A DNA stretch of 64,000 bases, taken from Brevibacillus_H ginsengisoli. Lineage in GTDB: Bacteria > Bacillota > Bacilli > Brevibacillales > Brevibacillaceae. Below are positions 51,995 to 61,228 of this stretch, piece by piece. A program made the position numbers and the translations under genes. Under the pieces are notes generated by a model. The model saw only the letters and a list, made by a program, of their open reading frames with translations, was not told where the DNA came from and did no database searches. The stretch lies in the NCBI RefSeq assembly GCF_050113715.1, contig NZ_JBNJQR010000002.1, positions 1 to 64,000 of the forward strand, read 5' to 3'. How positions within the stretch are numbered: the first letter of the stretch is position 1; the number at the start of each line of letters is the position of its first letter.

Positions 51995-54142
51995 ATGAAG
52001 AAGAATGTAAGAAAAGGACTGCAGGTTGTTTTGGCGAGTACCCTGATTGCCAGTCCGTTTGTAGCAACTCCGAAAGCATTCGCAATTTCTGATTTTAAAG
52101 TAGAAGCTGATGATGATAAGGCGGATGAAGATTCCGAGTATACGATGACCTTCACACCTGAAGAAGATTTGGAGAAAGGTGAGGACATCAAAATTCTATT
52201 CCCTAACGGCTATTATCCAAAGGACGACCGTATAAGCAAAAGCACGGTCGAAGTTAACGGTAAAAGCCCGAAATCAGTTTCTGTTGATAGTTCAACTGTA
52301 ACCATTACCATTAATGAAAACCTTGATAAAAACGATGAAATCGAGATTAAGTTTGATAAAATTCGCAATCCGAAAAGTGCCAAGGACTATGTCTTTAAAG
52401 TTAAAACTGATCAGGAAACCTCCTGGGAAAGTTCTGATGACGTGACCATCACCAAAGGAAGTAAAAGCGGAAGCGGAAGCGGAAGTCACAACAGCTCAAG
52501 TGATGACTTTAATGTAGATATGGATTCAACCAAAACAGGTGAAGATACGGGTATTGAGCTTGGTGAAATTAGTTTAGATAATAAACTTTCAAAAGGAAAT
52601 ACGATCTACGTAATCTTCCCAACCAAAGACATGCTTCCGAATAGCATTAAAGAAAAGTACGTAGAGGTTAACGGCTACGAGCCAGATGATATTCAAATGG
52701 TTAGTGATAACCAAGTAAATATTAAAGTTCCTTCTGGTGCAAATGGTGATAAAGACCTTACCATCAAATTTGATAAAGACGCGGGAATTCAAAACCCATC
52801 AAAAGCGGATACCTACAATTTCAATGTGAAATATAGCGGTACCAAATACACTTCTGAGGATGTGAAGATTACCAAAAATGGTTCTTCCTCTTCAAGCTCC
52901 AGTTCCAGTTCTTCGAGTGGTACCGTGACACTCTCATCCAGTAGCGCTGGAGAACGCAGCAGCTATACCATTGATCTGGATTTCGGCAGCAAGGATGTTT
53001 CTTACGGAGATACAATTGATCTGGAATTCCCGAGCTCTGACATGTTGCCAGGGTATATCGAATCTCAATACGTTACCGTAAACGGTAAAACCGTAAAGAA
53101 CGGAGTATATCCATCTGGTAAAAACGTATCGATCACTACACCTAGTTCGTTTTCGTCTTCCAACAAAGTAAAGATCGTATTTAGTTACTATTCTACTATT
53201 CAAAATCCAAAAACATCAGGTTCTTATCAAATCAAAGCTACTGCAAACAGCAAAACGATTACAACCAAGAGCTTTGATATTACAGGATCCAGTGTGACAC
53301 CTACGTATCCAACAACACCGACGAATCCAACATATCCAACAGTTCCAACGAATCCAACACCTGTCAACAACACAACAGCAACCGTTGGATTGTCGAAATC
53401 TACGTTGAACACGGCAACTGGTCTTACTGTTGGAATTAAGGGCCTAGGCATGCCGTTGGTGAAAAACCGTGACTTCTTGGAACTTTCTTTACCGTCTGGT
53501 TTCCGCGTGCCTGCCTACATTAATACGGCAGCAGTGTCCGTGAATGGTTCGATTCCAAGTTATGTCACTACTCGTGGTCAAAACCTGATCATTTATCCAT
53601 CTCAAGATCTCACGACGAATTCTGCCGTGAATGTGGTGGTAGGTGAAGCTTCCAATATCGTAACACCTGCGTCTGCAAGCAATTACACCATTGGAGTTTA
53701 CACTTCTGCAGAGAAGAATGCGCTCTTCTCCCGTACCGTAGCGATCGGTGGTGCCGCACCTGCAGCTACTTTGCCTGCTAGCGCTGCACGCTTAAAATTG
53801 AACTCTGCTACCTATACCGTAAATGGTAAAGCTCTTCCGCTTAAAGCAGCTCCATATACGTTGAACAACAACACCTTGGTACCGGCTCAGTTCTTTAAAG
53901 AAGGACTTGGTCTAACTACTGTGTGGAGCCCAACAGCGGCGAGCGTCACTAGTGGAAGCACGCAAATCAAGTTTACGGTAGGCTCCAATATCGCCAAGGT
54001 AAACAATGTCGATGTAAAATTGCCAGTTGCGGTTCAAGTGAAGAACGGAATGCCAATGATCCCGATCACAATGGTATCCAACACCTTGAAATACAAACTT
54101 ACTTGGGAAGCAAAAACAGAAAGCATCGTAATTTACCGTTAA
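51995..54142 (+). CDS. Secreted repeat protein with C-terminal copper-amine-oxidase-N-like (stalk) domain
   Basis: The 715-residue protein has a signal peptide (cut after ATPKAFA). Four tandem domains of 110-125 residues follow; each contains an ILFP/IFP/EFP-type strand, a YVEVNG-type turn and an IQNP-type motif. Ser-rich linkers join them, then a Thr/Pro linker (PTYPTTPTNP) and a C-terminal domain of about 100 residues with KLNSATYTVNGK, LVPAQFFKEGLG and MIPITMVSNTLKYKL, as in copper amine oxidase N-terminal-like stalks. It is probably a surface structural protein. The stalk domain likely binds wall or carbohydrate. GGGAGG precedes the ATG. Confidence 0.75.
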   Translation: MKKNVRKGLQVVLASTLIASPFVATPKAFAISDFKVEADDDKADEDSEYTMTFTPEEDLEKGEDIKILFPNGYYPKDDRISKSTVEVNGKSPKSVSVDSSTVTITINENLDKNDEIEIKFDKIRNPKSAKDYVFKVKTDQETSWESSDDVTITKGSKSGSGSGSHNSSSDDFNVDMDSTKTGEDTGIELGEISLDNKLSKGNTIYVIFPTKDMLPNSIKEKYVEVNGYEPDDIQMVSDNQVNIKVPSGANGDKDLTIKFDKDAGIQNPSKADTYNFNVKYSGTKYTSEDVKITKNGSSSSSSSSSSSSGTVTLSSSSAGERSSYTIDLDFGSKDVSYGDTIDLEFPSSDMLPGYIESQYVTVNGKTVKNGVYPSGKNVSITTPSSFSSSNKVKIVFSYYSTIQNPKTSGSYQIKATANSKTITTKSFDITGSSVTPTYPTTPTNPTYPTVPTNPTPVNNTTATVGLSKSTLNTATGLTVGIKGLGMPLVKNRDFLELSLPSGFRVPAYINTAAVSVNGSIPSYVTTRGQNLIIYPSQDLTTNSAVNVVVGEASNIVTPASASNYTIGVYTSAEKNALFSRTVAIGGAAPAATLPASAARLKLNSATYTVNGKALPLKAAPYTLNNNTLVPAQFFKEGLGLTTVWSPTAASVTSGSTQIKFTVGSNIAKVNNVDVKLPVAVQVKNGMPMIPITMVSNTLKYKLTWEAKTESIVIYR

Positions 54143-54149
54143 GGATGAA

Positions 54150-54185
54150 CAAACCCCTCTCAATTAAATGAGAGGGGTTTGTTTT
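54150..54185. terminator. Perfect hairpin, possibly bidirectional terminator
   Basis: AAACCCCTCTCA and TGAGAGGGGTTT pair perfectly, with T-rich sequence after it and AAAC before it. It lies between convergent genes and could end both. Confidence 0.85.
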
Positions 54186-54249
54186 ATCTGTCTGCCACTA
54201 TAATTGGGCAAGCCAATTGATTTTAAGCGATCTAGAAGTCTGATCGATA

Positions 54250-54333
54250 TTATCTTACAATTAAGAACGAAGGAATGATCAAAGAAAGGGCAAGTAAGAC
54301 CAAAATAATTTTTGCGACTGTAGACCGTTTCAT
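54250..54333 (-). CDS. 27-residue membrane miniprotein (Prli42-like)
   Basis: On the minus strand AAGGTGGTGAAAAGG precedes ATG at 54333. The product is a basic MKRSTVAK start, one hydrophobic helix (IILVLLALSLIIPSFLIV) and R, then TAA. Size, lack of other domains, strong ribosome site and position beside core bkd and methylmalonyl-CoA genes fit the conserved Firmicute stressosome-anchor peptide Prli42. The identity is a guess from architecture. It diverges from the mutase gene. Confidence 0.5.
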   Translation of the reverse strand: MKRSTVAKIILVLLALSLIIPSFLIVR

Positions 54334-54495
54334 TCCTTTTCACCACCTTGTTCGTAACTTTTTGCGAATATAATGAAAATACAGATGGATTTCTATCATT
54401 GCTCCGTTGAAAATGCATTCAGCTATGCTAAAATTAAATGAGAAAATTAAAAAAGTGTTATGTATACCGAATCCTGGGAATGGGGAGGGGCTTTT

Positions 54496-56148
54496 GTGTC
54501 CAAGAACGATTTTACCCAACTCTTTCAAGAGTGGCAACAACAAGTAAACAAGCGACTTGAAAAAAATCCTGAAAGGAAACAACAATTCACTACTTCGTCT
54601 AATATCGAAGTAGATCGGGTATATTTGCCAGATGAAATTGATGGCGCTTACATGGATAACATTGGTTTTCCGGGCGAATTTCCTTATACACGAGGAGTCC
54701 AACCAACGATGTATCGGGGCCGTTTTTGGACGATGCGCCAATATGCGGGGTTTGGTTCCGCAGAGGAGACCAATAAACGTTTTCGCTATTTACTTGAACA
54801 AGGTCAAACGGGTTTAAGTGTCGCGTTTGATTTACCAACTCAAATTGGTTACGACTCGGATGATCCAATGGCTAGAGGAGAGGTTGGGAAAGTCGGTGTG
54901 GCAATCGATTCACTCGAAGATATGGAAACTCTTCTAGAAGGTATTCCATTGGATAAAGTAAGTACTTCGATGACGATTAACGCGCCGGCCGCTGTGCTTT
55001 TGGCGATGTATATTGCTGTAGGCGAGAAACAGGGAGCCTCATCCAAACAGTTGTCGGGAACTATTCAAAACGATATTTTGAAGGAATATATTGCCCGAGG
55101 AACTTACATTTTTCCACCGAAGCCATCTATGCGTCTGATTACGGATATTTTTGCCTACTGTGCTGAACATGTGCCGAAGTGGAATACCATCTCGATTAGT
55201 GGGTACCACATTCGGGAGGCTGGTTCAACAGCTGTTCAGGAAGTCTCGTTTACCCTTGCGGACGGTATTGCTTATGTCGAAGCGGCGATTCAAGCTGGTT
55301 TGGATATTGATGACTTTGCCCCTCAGCTGTCCTTCTTCTTTAATGGACATAACAATTTCTTCGAGGAGATTGCCAAATTCCGCGCAGCCCGCAGAATTTG
55401 GGCGAGACTGATGCGAGAGAAATATGGAGCGAAGAATCCAAAATCATGGCAATTCCGCGTTCATACACAAACAGGTGGTTCAACATTAACCGCGCAACAA
55501 CCAGACAATAATATTGTGCGTGTGACCATTCAGGCGCTAGCTGCTGTCCTAGGCGGAACACAAAGCTTGCATACGAATTCACGTGACGAAGCGTTAGCTT
55601 TGCCTACAGAAGATTCAGCGCGCATCGCTCTTCGTACTCAACAGATTATTGCCCATGAAAGTGGTGTTACAGATACCGTCGATCCATTGGCTGGCTCCTA
55701 TTATGTCGAGTATCTGACCGACCAAATAGAATCAAAATCGTTAGAATATATGGAAAAGATCGAACGCATGGGTGGAGCGGTATCTGCGGTTGAAGCGGGG
55801 TACATGCAGCGTGAAATCCACAAGCAAGCGTATGAAACTCAACGAAAAATAGAAACTGGCGAAGAAAAAGTGATCGGTATGAACAGCTTCAAGCTCGATC
55901 ATGAACCACAGCCAGAGCTTCTTCGAGTAGACCCATCTCTCGGAGTTAAACAAAAAGAGAAACTGGATGACTTGCGGGCGCGCCGTGATCAAGTTCAAGT
56001 TGAGCAAACGCTCAATCGACTTCGCGAAGCTGCTCAAGGCACCAATAATCTTATGCCAATAATTCTTGATTGTGTGAAAAGTTATGCCACCATTGGAGAA
56101 ATATGTGGTGTACTGCGTGATGTTTTTGGAGAGTATAGAGCGGTTTAG
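54496..56148 (+). CDS. Methylmalonyl-CoA mutase, catalytic subunit
   Basis: The 550-residue protein has the substrate-binding barrel only, without the B12 domain; the cobalamin-binding part is encoded by the next gene, as in archaeal-type split mutases. The specificity region RQYAGFGSAEETNK carries Tyr (isobutyryl-CoA mutases have Phe), and IARGTYIFPP has the Arg that binds the succinyl carboxylate (Gln in isobutyryl-CoA mutase), so methylmalonyl-CoA is favoured. GTG at 54496 follows GGGGAGGGG. It rearranges (R)-methylmalonyl-CoA to succinyl-CoA. Confidence 0.88.
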   Translation: MSKNDFTQLFQEWQQQVNKRLEKNPERKQQFTTSSNIEVDRVYLPDEIDGAYMDNIGFPGEFPYTRGVQPTMYRGRFWTMRQYAGFGSAEETNKRFRYLLEQGQTGLSVAFDLPTQIGYDSDDPMARGEVGKVGVAIDSLEDMETLLEGIPLDKVSTSMTINAPAAVLLAMYIAVGEKQGASSKQLSGTIQNDILKEYIARGTYIFPPKPSMRLITDIFAYCAEHVPKWNTISISGYHIREAGSTAVQEVSFTLADGIAYVEAAIQAGLDIDDFAPQLSFFFNGHNNFFEEIAKFRAARRIWARLMREKYGAKNPKSWQFRVHTQTGGSTLTAQQPDNNIVRVTIQALAAVLGGTQSLHTNSRDEALALPTEDSARIALRTQQIIAHESGVTDTVDPLAGSYYVEYLTDQIESKSLEYMEKIERMGGAVSAVEAGYMQREIHKQAYETQRKIETGEEKVIGMNSFKLDHEPQPELLRVDPSLGVKQKEKLDDLRARRDQVQVEQTLNRLREAAQGTNNLMPIILDCVKSYATIGEICGVLRDVFGEYRAV

Positions 56149-56168
56149 ACTGTGTAGGGGGAATATTC

Positions 56169-56996
56169 ATGGAGAGAAAAATACGTGTACTGGTAGCGAA
56201 GCCAGGGCTAGATGGGCATGACCGTGGAGCGTTGGTAGTAGCCCAAGCGCTACGTGATGAAGGAATGGAAGTTGTTTATACGGGTTTAAGACAAACACCT
56301 GAACAAATTGTCAACGCGGCCATTCAAGAGGACGTCGATGTCATCGGACTTTCCTGCTTGTCTGGAGCACATAATGAACTATTCCCAACAGTCGTTCGAT
56401 TGCTTCACGAACGACAAGCCGATGATATTTTAGTGGTTGGCGGTGGTGTCATACCGGATGAAGATATCCCGTTTTTGAAATCACAGGGGATTGCAGCTAT
56501 TTTCACACCAGGTACACCTACCAAGGTAACAGCCGATTTTATTCGAAATTCGGTCGGTGCCAAACAGATGACCTTGCAACAGCCACCAAACAAAATTGCT
56601 CATATTGGGATTGCGGTAAAAAATTTAGAAGAAGCTCTACCGTTTTACACAAATCAGCTCGGACTAAAGCTGGTAGGCACAGAAATGGTGGAGAGCGAGC
56701 AAGTAAGAGTGGCCTTTTTAAGTATTGGTGAAAGCCGCTTTGAACTGTTGGAGCCTACTTCGCCAGAGAGTCCGATTGCCCAGTTTATTGAAAAGCGTGG
56801 CGAAGGAATTCACCACATCGCACTAGATGTTGACAATGTGGAGGAACGTCTCGCGCGGTTAAAAGAAAACGGAGTGAAGCTGATTCACGAAATACCGAAG
56901 CAAGGTGCTCATGAAGCGCTAATCGGCTTTATCCATCCGAAGGCAACAGGCGGCGTTCTTTTCGAATTGTGCCAATATCCGAAAAAAGGGGAATAG
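56169..56996 (+). CDS. Fusion: mutase cobalamin-binding domain plus methylmalonyl-CoA epimerase
   Basis: The 275-residue protein joins two enzymes. Residues 1 to about 133 are the B12 domain with GLDGHDRGA (DxHxxG, the cobalt-ligand His), LSCLSGAH and VVGGGVIPDED. From about residue 146 it is a glyoxalase/VOC-type methylmalonyl-CoA epimerase (IAHIGIAVKNLEEAL, GEGIHHIALDV, GVLFELCQYP) with the metal-binding His and Glu. It would thus supply both the coenzyme subunit of the mutase and the epimerase that makes its (R)-substrate. It lies 20 bases after the catalytic subunit. The usual arrangement is separate genes. Confidence 0.9.
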   Translation: MERKIRVLVAKPGLDGHDRGALVVAQALRDEGMEVVYTGLRQTPEQIVNAAIQEDVDVIGLSCLSGAHNELFPTVVRLLHERQADDILVVGGGVIPDEDIPFLKSQGIAAIFTPGTPTKVTADFIRNSVGAKQMTLQQPPNKIAHIGIAVKNLEEALPFYTNQLGLKLVGTEMVESEQVRVAFLSIGESRFELLEPTSPESPIAQFIEKRGEGIHHIALDVDNVEERLARLKENGVKLIHEIPKQGAHEALIGFIHPKATGGVLFELCQYPKKGE

Positions 56997-57000
56997 TTTC

Positions 57001-58557
57001 ATGAGTGACGCAATGTACGAAAAAATTAATGAGCTTTACGATCGGAAGCGAAAGGTTGAGCTTGGCGGCGGGGATGATCGTATTGAAGCTCAACACAACA
57101 GGGGAAAACTGACCGCTCGTGAGCGAATTGACATTCTCTTGGATCCTGACACGTTTGTCGAATTGAATCCCTTTATCAAACATCGAGCGACCAACTTTGG
57201 TATGGATAAGTTGGAAGCGCCTGGTGAAGGTGTAGTGACAGGCTACGGAAAAATCAATGGACGATTGATCTACGTGTTTGCTCAGGACTTTACGGTATTT
57301 GGCGGAGCGCTAGGAGAAATGCACGCCCGTAAGATTGCCACCATCATGGATTTGGCTGCCAAGAATGGCGCTCCTGTGGTTGGTTTGAATGACTCAGGCG
57401 GGGCCCGCATTCAAGAAGGGGTTGTATCGCTTGATGGTTATGGCCATATTTTTTACCGTAACTCGATCTACTCGGGTGTCGTCCCGCAAATTTCCGTTAT
57501 TTTAGGCCCTTGTGCCGGTGGAGCGGTTTATTCGCCAGCGATTACGGATTATGTGTTCATGGTGGAGAAAACCTCACAGATGTTTATCACCGGACCTAAG
57601 GTAATCGAAACCGTAACGGGAGAAAAAATCTCCAGTGAAGATTTAGGTGGAGCCAGCGTACATTCGTCGATTAGCGGGAACGCGCATTTTACCGCACCCA
57701 CTGAAGAAGAAATATTGGAACAAGTACGTCATCTTCTAAGCTTCCTGCCACAGAATTATAAAGAAGAAGCACCTCGCATAGAATATACGGGACCGGCTGG
57801 TGATTGGCTGGAGGAGATTATCGATCTGGTTCCGGTAGCGGGCACAAAAGTTTACGATGTCAAAAAGGTATTGGAACTCATCGTCGATAACGGAGATTTC
57901 ATGGAGGTTCAGCCTGACTTTGCGCGAAACATTGTCGTCGGGTATGGAAGAATTGACGGACAGAGTGTAGGCTTGATCGCCAATCAACCAAAAGTAATGG
58001 CTGGTGGACTCGATATTGATTCTTCGGACAAGCTGGCGCGTTTTATCCGCACTTGTGATTCCTTCAACATTCCATTGATTACGTTTGTTGACGTAACGGG
58101 CTTCTTCCCGGGAATTAATCAGGAGCATGGCGGGATCATCCGTCACGGTGCCAAAATCCTCTATGCCTATTCGGAAGCGACTGTGCCCAAAATCTCTGTG
58201 ATCACCCGCAAAGCGTACGGTGGCGCATACGTTGCCCTGAACTCCAAGGCAATTGGAGCGGATGTTGTCTATGCGTGGCCCAATGCCGAAATTGCCGTGA
58301 TGGGTCCAGAGGGTGCGGCCAATATCATCTTTGCCAAAGAAATCGAGCAAAGTGATAATCCACAGGCAACCAGACAGGCAAAGATTAGCGAATATCGAGA
58401 AATGTTCGCAAACCCATACGTGGCGGCCGAGCACGGAATGGTGGATGATGTCATCGATCCACGGGAGACACGCAAGCATTTGAAGATGTCTCTTGAAATG
58501 TTGCGGAATAAGGAAGAAACACGTCCGAAGAAGAAACATGGAAACATCCCGTTATAA
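57001..58557 (+). CDS. Acyl-CoA carboxylase carboxyltransferase subunit (propionyl-CoA type)
   Basis: The 518-residue protein has the crotonase-like twin domains of PccB/MmdA: RIDILLDPDTFVELNPF, NDSGGARIQEGVVSLDGYG, GPCAGGAVYSPAITDYVFMV, then VGYGRIDGQSVGLIANQP, FVDVTGFFPGINQEHGG and the C-terminal AEIAVMGPEGAANI. It transfers CO2 from biotin to propionyl-CoA to form methylmalonyl-CoA. It begins four bases after the epimerase fusion, completing propionyl-CoA to succinyl-CoA. No biotin carboxylase or biotin carrier gene is nearby, so those parts must come from elsewhere. A decarboxylase role is possible. Confidence 0.85.
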   Translation: MSDAMYEKINELYDRKRKVELGGGDDRIEAQHNRGKLTARERIDILLDPDTFVELNPFIKHRATNFGMDKLEAPGEGVVTGYGKINGRLIYVFAQDFTVFGGALGEMHARKIATIMDLAAKNGAPVVGLNDSGGARIQEGVVSLDGYGHIFYRNSIYSGVVPQISVILGPCAGGAVYSPAITDYVFMVEKTSQMFITGPKVIETVTGEKISSEDLGGASVHSSISGNAHFTAPTEEEILEQVRHLLSFLPQNYKEEAPRIEYTGPAGDWLEEIIDLVPVAGTKVYDVKKVLELIVDNGDFMEVQPDFARNIVVGYGRIDGQSVGLIANQPKVMAGGLDIDSSDKLARFIRTCDSFNIPLITFVDVTGFFPGINQEHGGIIRHGAKILYAYSEATVPKISVITRKAYGGAYVALNSKAIGADVVYAWPNAEIAVMGPEGAANIIFAKEIEQSDNPQATRQAKISEYREMFANPYVAAEHGMVDDVIDPRETRKHLKMSLEMLRNKEETRPKKKHGNIPL

Positions 58558-58651
58558 AAAAAGTTTGATTGTCGTGGTGGGCATCTATTCTTTTTTGCGG
58601 TATACTGGGATTCATTGATACATATGAGTTCCAGTCGAGGAGGGTATGACG

Positions 58652-59767
58652 ATGATTAATCAAGAACGCTTACTGAATGAGTTCCTTGAACTTGTCCAAA
58701 TTGATAGTGAAACGAAGCACGAGCAACAAATTAACAAAGTATTGAAGGAAAGACTAATCTCGCTTGGGTTCACAGTAGAGGAAGACGACGCAGCGCAAAA
58801 AACAGGTTTTGGTGGAAACAATCTGGTCGGAACCTTGCAAGGAACGGCTCCAGGTCCAGTCATCCTGTTCAGCTGCCATATGGATACCGTTGTACCTGGA
58901 AAAGGCATTAAACCATCTGTTCGTGATGGGTATGTACACTCAGATGGCACAACGATTCTTGGCGCGGATGATAAAGCCGGGATTTCTGCTATTTTCGAAG
59001 GGATCCGTACGATTAAAGAGCAAAACCTTCCGCATCCTACCATTCAGGTTGCCTTTACAATCGGGGAAGAATCTGGTTTAGTTGGCTCTCGCGCGATGGA
59101 TAGCAGCCTCCTGAAAGCGGATATGGGCTTCATTCTTGATTCTACCGGTAAAGTTGGTGAGATCATCACAGCAGGTGCTGGTCAATACCGCATCGTTACC
59201 AAAATTCACGGTAAAGCGGCGCATGCCGGCGTAAATCCAGAGGCTGGAGTGAGCGCCATTACTGTTGCTAGCAAGGCTATTTCACGTATGCCACTGGGTC
59301 GCATTGACGCTGATACAACAGCGAATATCGGTCGCTTCGAAGGTGGCAAAGCGTACAACATCGTAGCGGATTACGTAGAAGTTTGGTCTGAAGCGCGCAG
59401 TCTTGTAATGGATAAATTGGAAGAGCAAGTGAAAAAAATGACGGCCGCTTTTGAATCCGCGGCTTCCGAACTTGGCGCGCGTTGTGAGAATGAAGTGATT
59501 TTCATGTACCACGGCTTCAAGTTTGGCGAATCAGAGCCCGTTGTTAAAAAGGCGATGGCAGCTATTCGTCGTGTAGACCGTGAACCGGTATTGGAGAAGA
59601 GCGGTGGCGGAAGCGACGGTAACGTGTTTAACGGTTTCGGGATTCCAACCGTGAACTTCGGAATTGGATACGAAGAAATTCATACAACAAACGAACGCAT
59701 GCCGATTGAAGAGTTGAACAAAGCGGCTGAATTAGTGGTTGCGATTGTATCCGAGTGCTTGGAATAA
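58652..59767 (+). CDS. M20-family metallopeptidase (PepT/YqjE-like)
   Basis: The 371-residue protein has the zinc ligands of the M20 family: SCHMDTV, LGADDKAG, FTIGEESGLVGS, and the last His in YEEIHTTNE. A dimerisation domain sits between the two halves. It probably cleaves small peptides or conjugates. ATG at 58652 is better spaced from GAGGAGGG than the one at 58646. In B. subtilis the homologue yqjE follows the carboxyltransferase gene yqjD, the same order as here. Confidence 0.85.
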   Translation: MINQERLLNEFLELVQIDSETKHEQQINKVLKERLISLGFTVEEDDAAQKTGFGGNNLVGTLQGTAPGPVILFSCHMDTVVPGKGIKPSVRDGYVHSDGTTILGADDKAGISAIFEGIRTIKEQNLPHPTIQVAFTIGEESGLVGSRAMDSSLLKADMGFILDSTGKVGEIITAGAGQYRIVTKIHGKAAHAGVNPEAGVSAITVASKAISRMPLGRIDADTTANIGRFEGGKAYNIVADYVEVWSEARSLVMDKLEEQVKKMTAAFESAASELGARCENEVIFMYHGFKFGESEPVVKKAMAAIRRVDREPVLEKSGGGSDGNVFNGFGIPTVNFGIGYEEIHTTNERMPIEELNKAAELVVAIVSECLE

Positions 59768-59782
59768 TCACATGAGAAAAGC

Positions 59783-59809
59783 AAAAGCCCAGGGATTCCC
59801 TGGGCTTTT
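59783..59809 (+). terminator. Terminator after the M20 peptidase gene
   Basis: AAAAGCCCAGGG and CCTGGGCTTTT form a near-perfect stem; it may act in both directions. Confidence 0.8.
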
Positions 59810-59864
59810 CTTGCATTCATTTGCATAGGATGAATTGAATCTTGGCTGTAGAAGGAGTGGTGAA

Positions 59865-61043
59865 ATGCTGCAGCTGGCTAACGCTGAAGTAGTTGAGATC
59901 TTGGACACACAACCACAAATTCAATTCCTTCGAATCAGAATGCAAGAGACAGGGCGAGTCGAACAAGCCTTTTATTTGACGGGGCGTGAACTGCGTTGTC
60001 AATTAGGAGATCGGGTGTTGGTGAATACCACAGCGGTTGCCCTTGACCTGGGAACGGGGGGGTACCATATTGTTGTTAGTAAATGCAACCAGGCTTTCGC
60101 TATTGACTATTTTCCAAGTCAATGGGGACATATTATGAAGCAAAGATACTCTCCTATGCAAATGGCGGTAGACGCCGTTGAAGAGGAAAATAGCCCGTAT
60201 CATTCCTATTTTGTCGGTGAGAGCGCGAATCTTAACCATACGCCAGTCATCATAGGGGAGCTTCATAGTATGCTGCCGATGGTGGCGCTTAGTCTTTACC
60301 AAAGAGATTCTGGCTGCAAGCTCGTGTATGTGATGCCAGATGGCGCTTCCCTGCCAATTGCGATAAGCCGGCACGTTCATTATCTGAAACAAAAGGGAAT
60401 ACTATCCTCCACGGTTACTGTTGGGCACGCGTGGGGAGGAGACCTCGAAGCTGTAAATATCTATACGGGTTTACTCGCCGCAAAGGAAATCGCACAAGCC
60501 GATATTATTCTCTGCATGCTTGGCCCTGGTGTTGTGGGAACCAGCACACCTTATGGGTTCAGCGGAGTTCAATTGGCGGATATCATTCATGCGGTCACCA
60601 TTTTGCAAGGAATACCAATCTGCGTTCCTCGTATTCAATTTGCTGATTCACGCCCCGCTCATGTTGGACTGAGTCATCATACACATACGGTATTATTCAA
60701 ATTGGCGTTATGTTCTGTTTTAGTTCCACTCCCTATTTTTGGCGATTTCCGAGATGATATTCTTCTTGCTCAATTGAATCAGCCTTCACCAAGAAGTAAG
60801 CATCACATGATTTCTTTACCCGCTCCATCGGTGGAGGAACTTGAACGGATTCAACAAAAATATCCCGAACCCATTCGGACGATGGGGCGGGATTTATACC
60901 AGGACGCTTCCTTATTTCAAACAAGCTATGTTGTTGCGCATGTGGCTAATCGCATCTGGAGCACTTTACAACAACGTACTAGCGCTTACTTCCTCGATCA
61001 AGACGTACTAGAAACTCTTGCAAAGTTATGGGATGCTGAGTAA
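59865..61043 (+). CDS. DUF3866-family protein
   Basis: The 392-residue protein contains VLVNTTAVALDLGTGGYHIV and MKQRYSPMQMAVDAVEE, typical of DUF3866, a family restricted mainly to Firmicutes and actinobacteria. Later parts, with CKLVYVMPDGASLPIAIS and ILCMLGPGVVGTSTPYGFSG, suggest a Rossmann-like fold. It has no membrane segment. ATG at 59865 follows GAAGGAG. Function is unknown. Confidence 0.8.
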   Translation: MLQLANAEVVEILDTQPQIQFLRIRMQETGRVEQAFYLTGRELRCQLGDRVLVNTTAVALDLGTGGYHIVVSKCNQAFAIDYFPSQWGHIMKQRYSPMQMAVDAVEEENSPYHSYFVGESANLNHTPVIIGELHSMLPMVALSLYQRDSGCKLVYVMPDGASLPIAISRHVHYLKQKGILSSTVTVGHAWGGDLEAVNIYTGLLAAKEIAQADIILCMLGPGVVGTSTPYGFSGVQLADIIHAVTILQGIPICVPRIQFADSRPAHVGLSHHTHTVLFKLALCSVLVPLPIFGDFRDDILLAQLNQPSPRSKHHMISLPAPSVEELERIQQKYPEPIRTMGRDLYQDASLFQTSYVVAHVANRIWSTLQQRTSAYFLDQDVLETLAKLWDAE

Positions 61044-61228
61044 GGGTTCGAAGAGCTGCACGAATTTCCCAAGCCTTGCCAACAAGGCGCAAATGTTGAG
61101 GACTCGTATACGTTTTCATAAGTTCCATAACCTCCCGTATAGTAGCTTGGACAAGTTGTTGCTTTCTGAAACAACATATGGGAGGTTACATTGATTTAGA
61201 ACCGAGTTGGAAAAAGGAGATGACACGC

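Noticed and set aside
57736..58539. 267-codon minus-strand frame opposite the carboxyltransferase gene
   Set aside because: Shadow frame caused by codon bias of the real gene.
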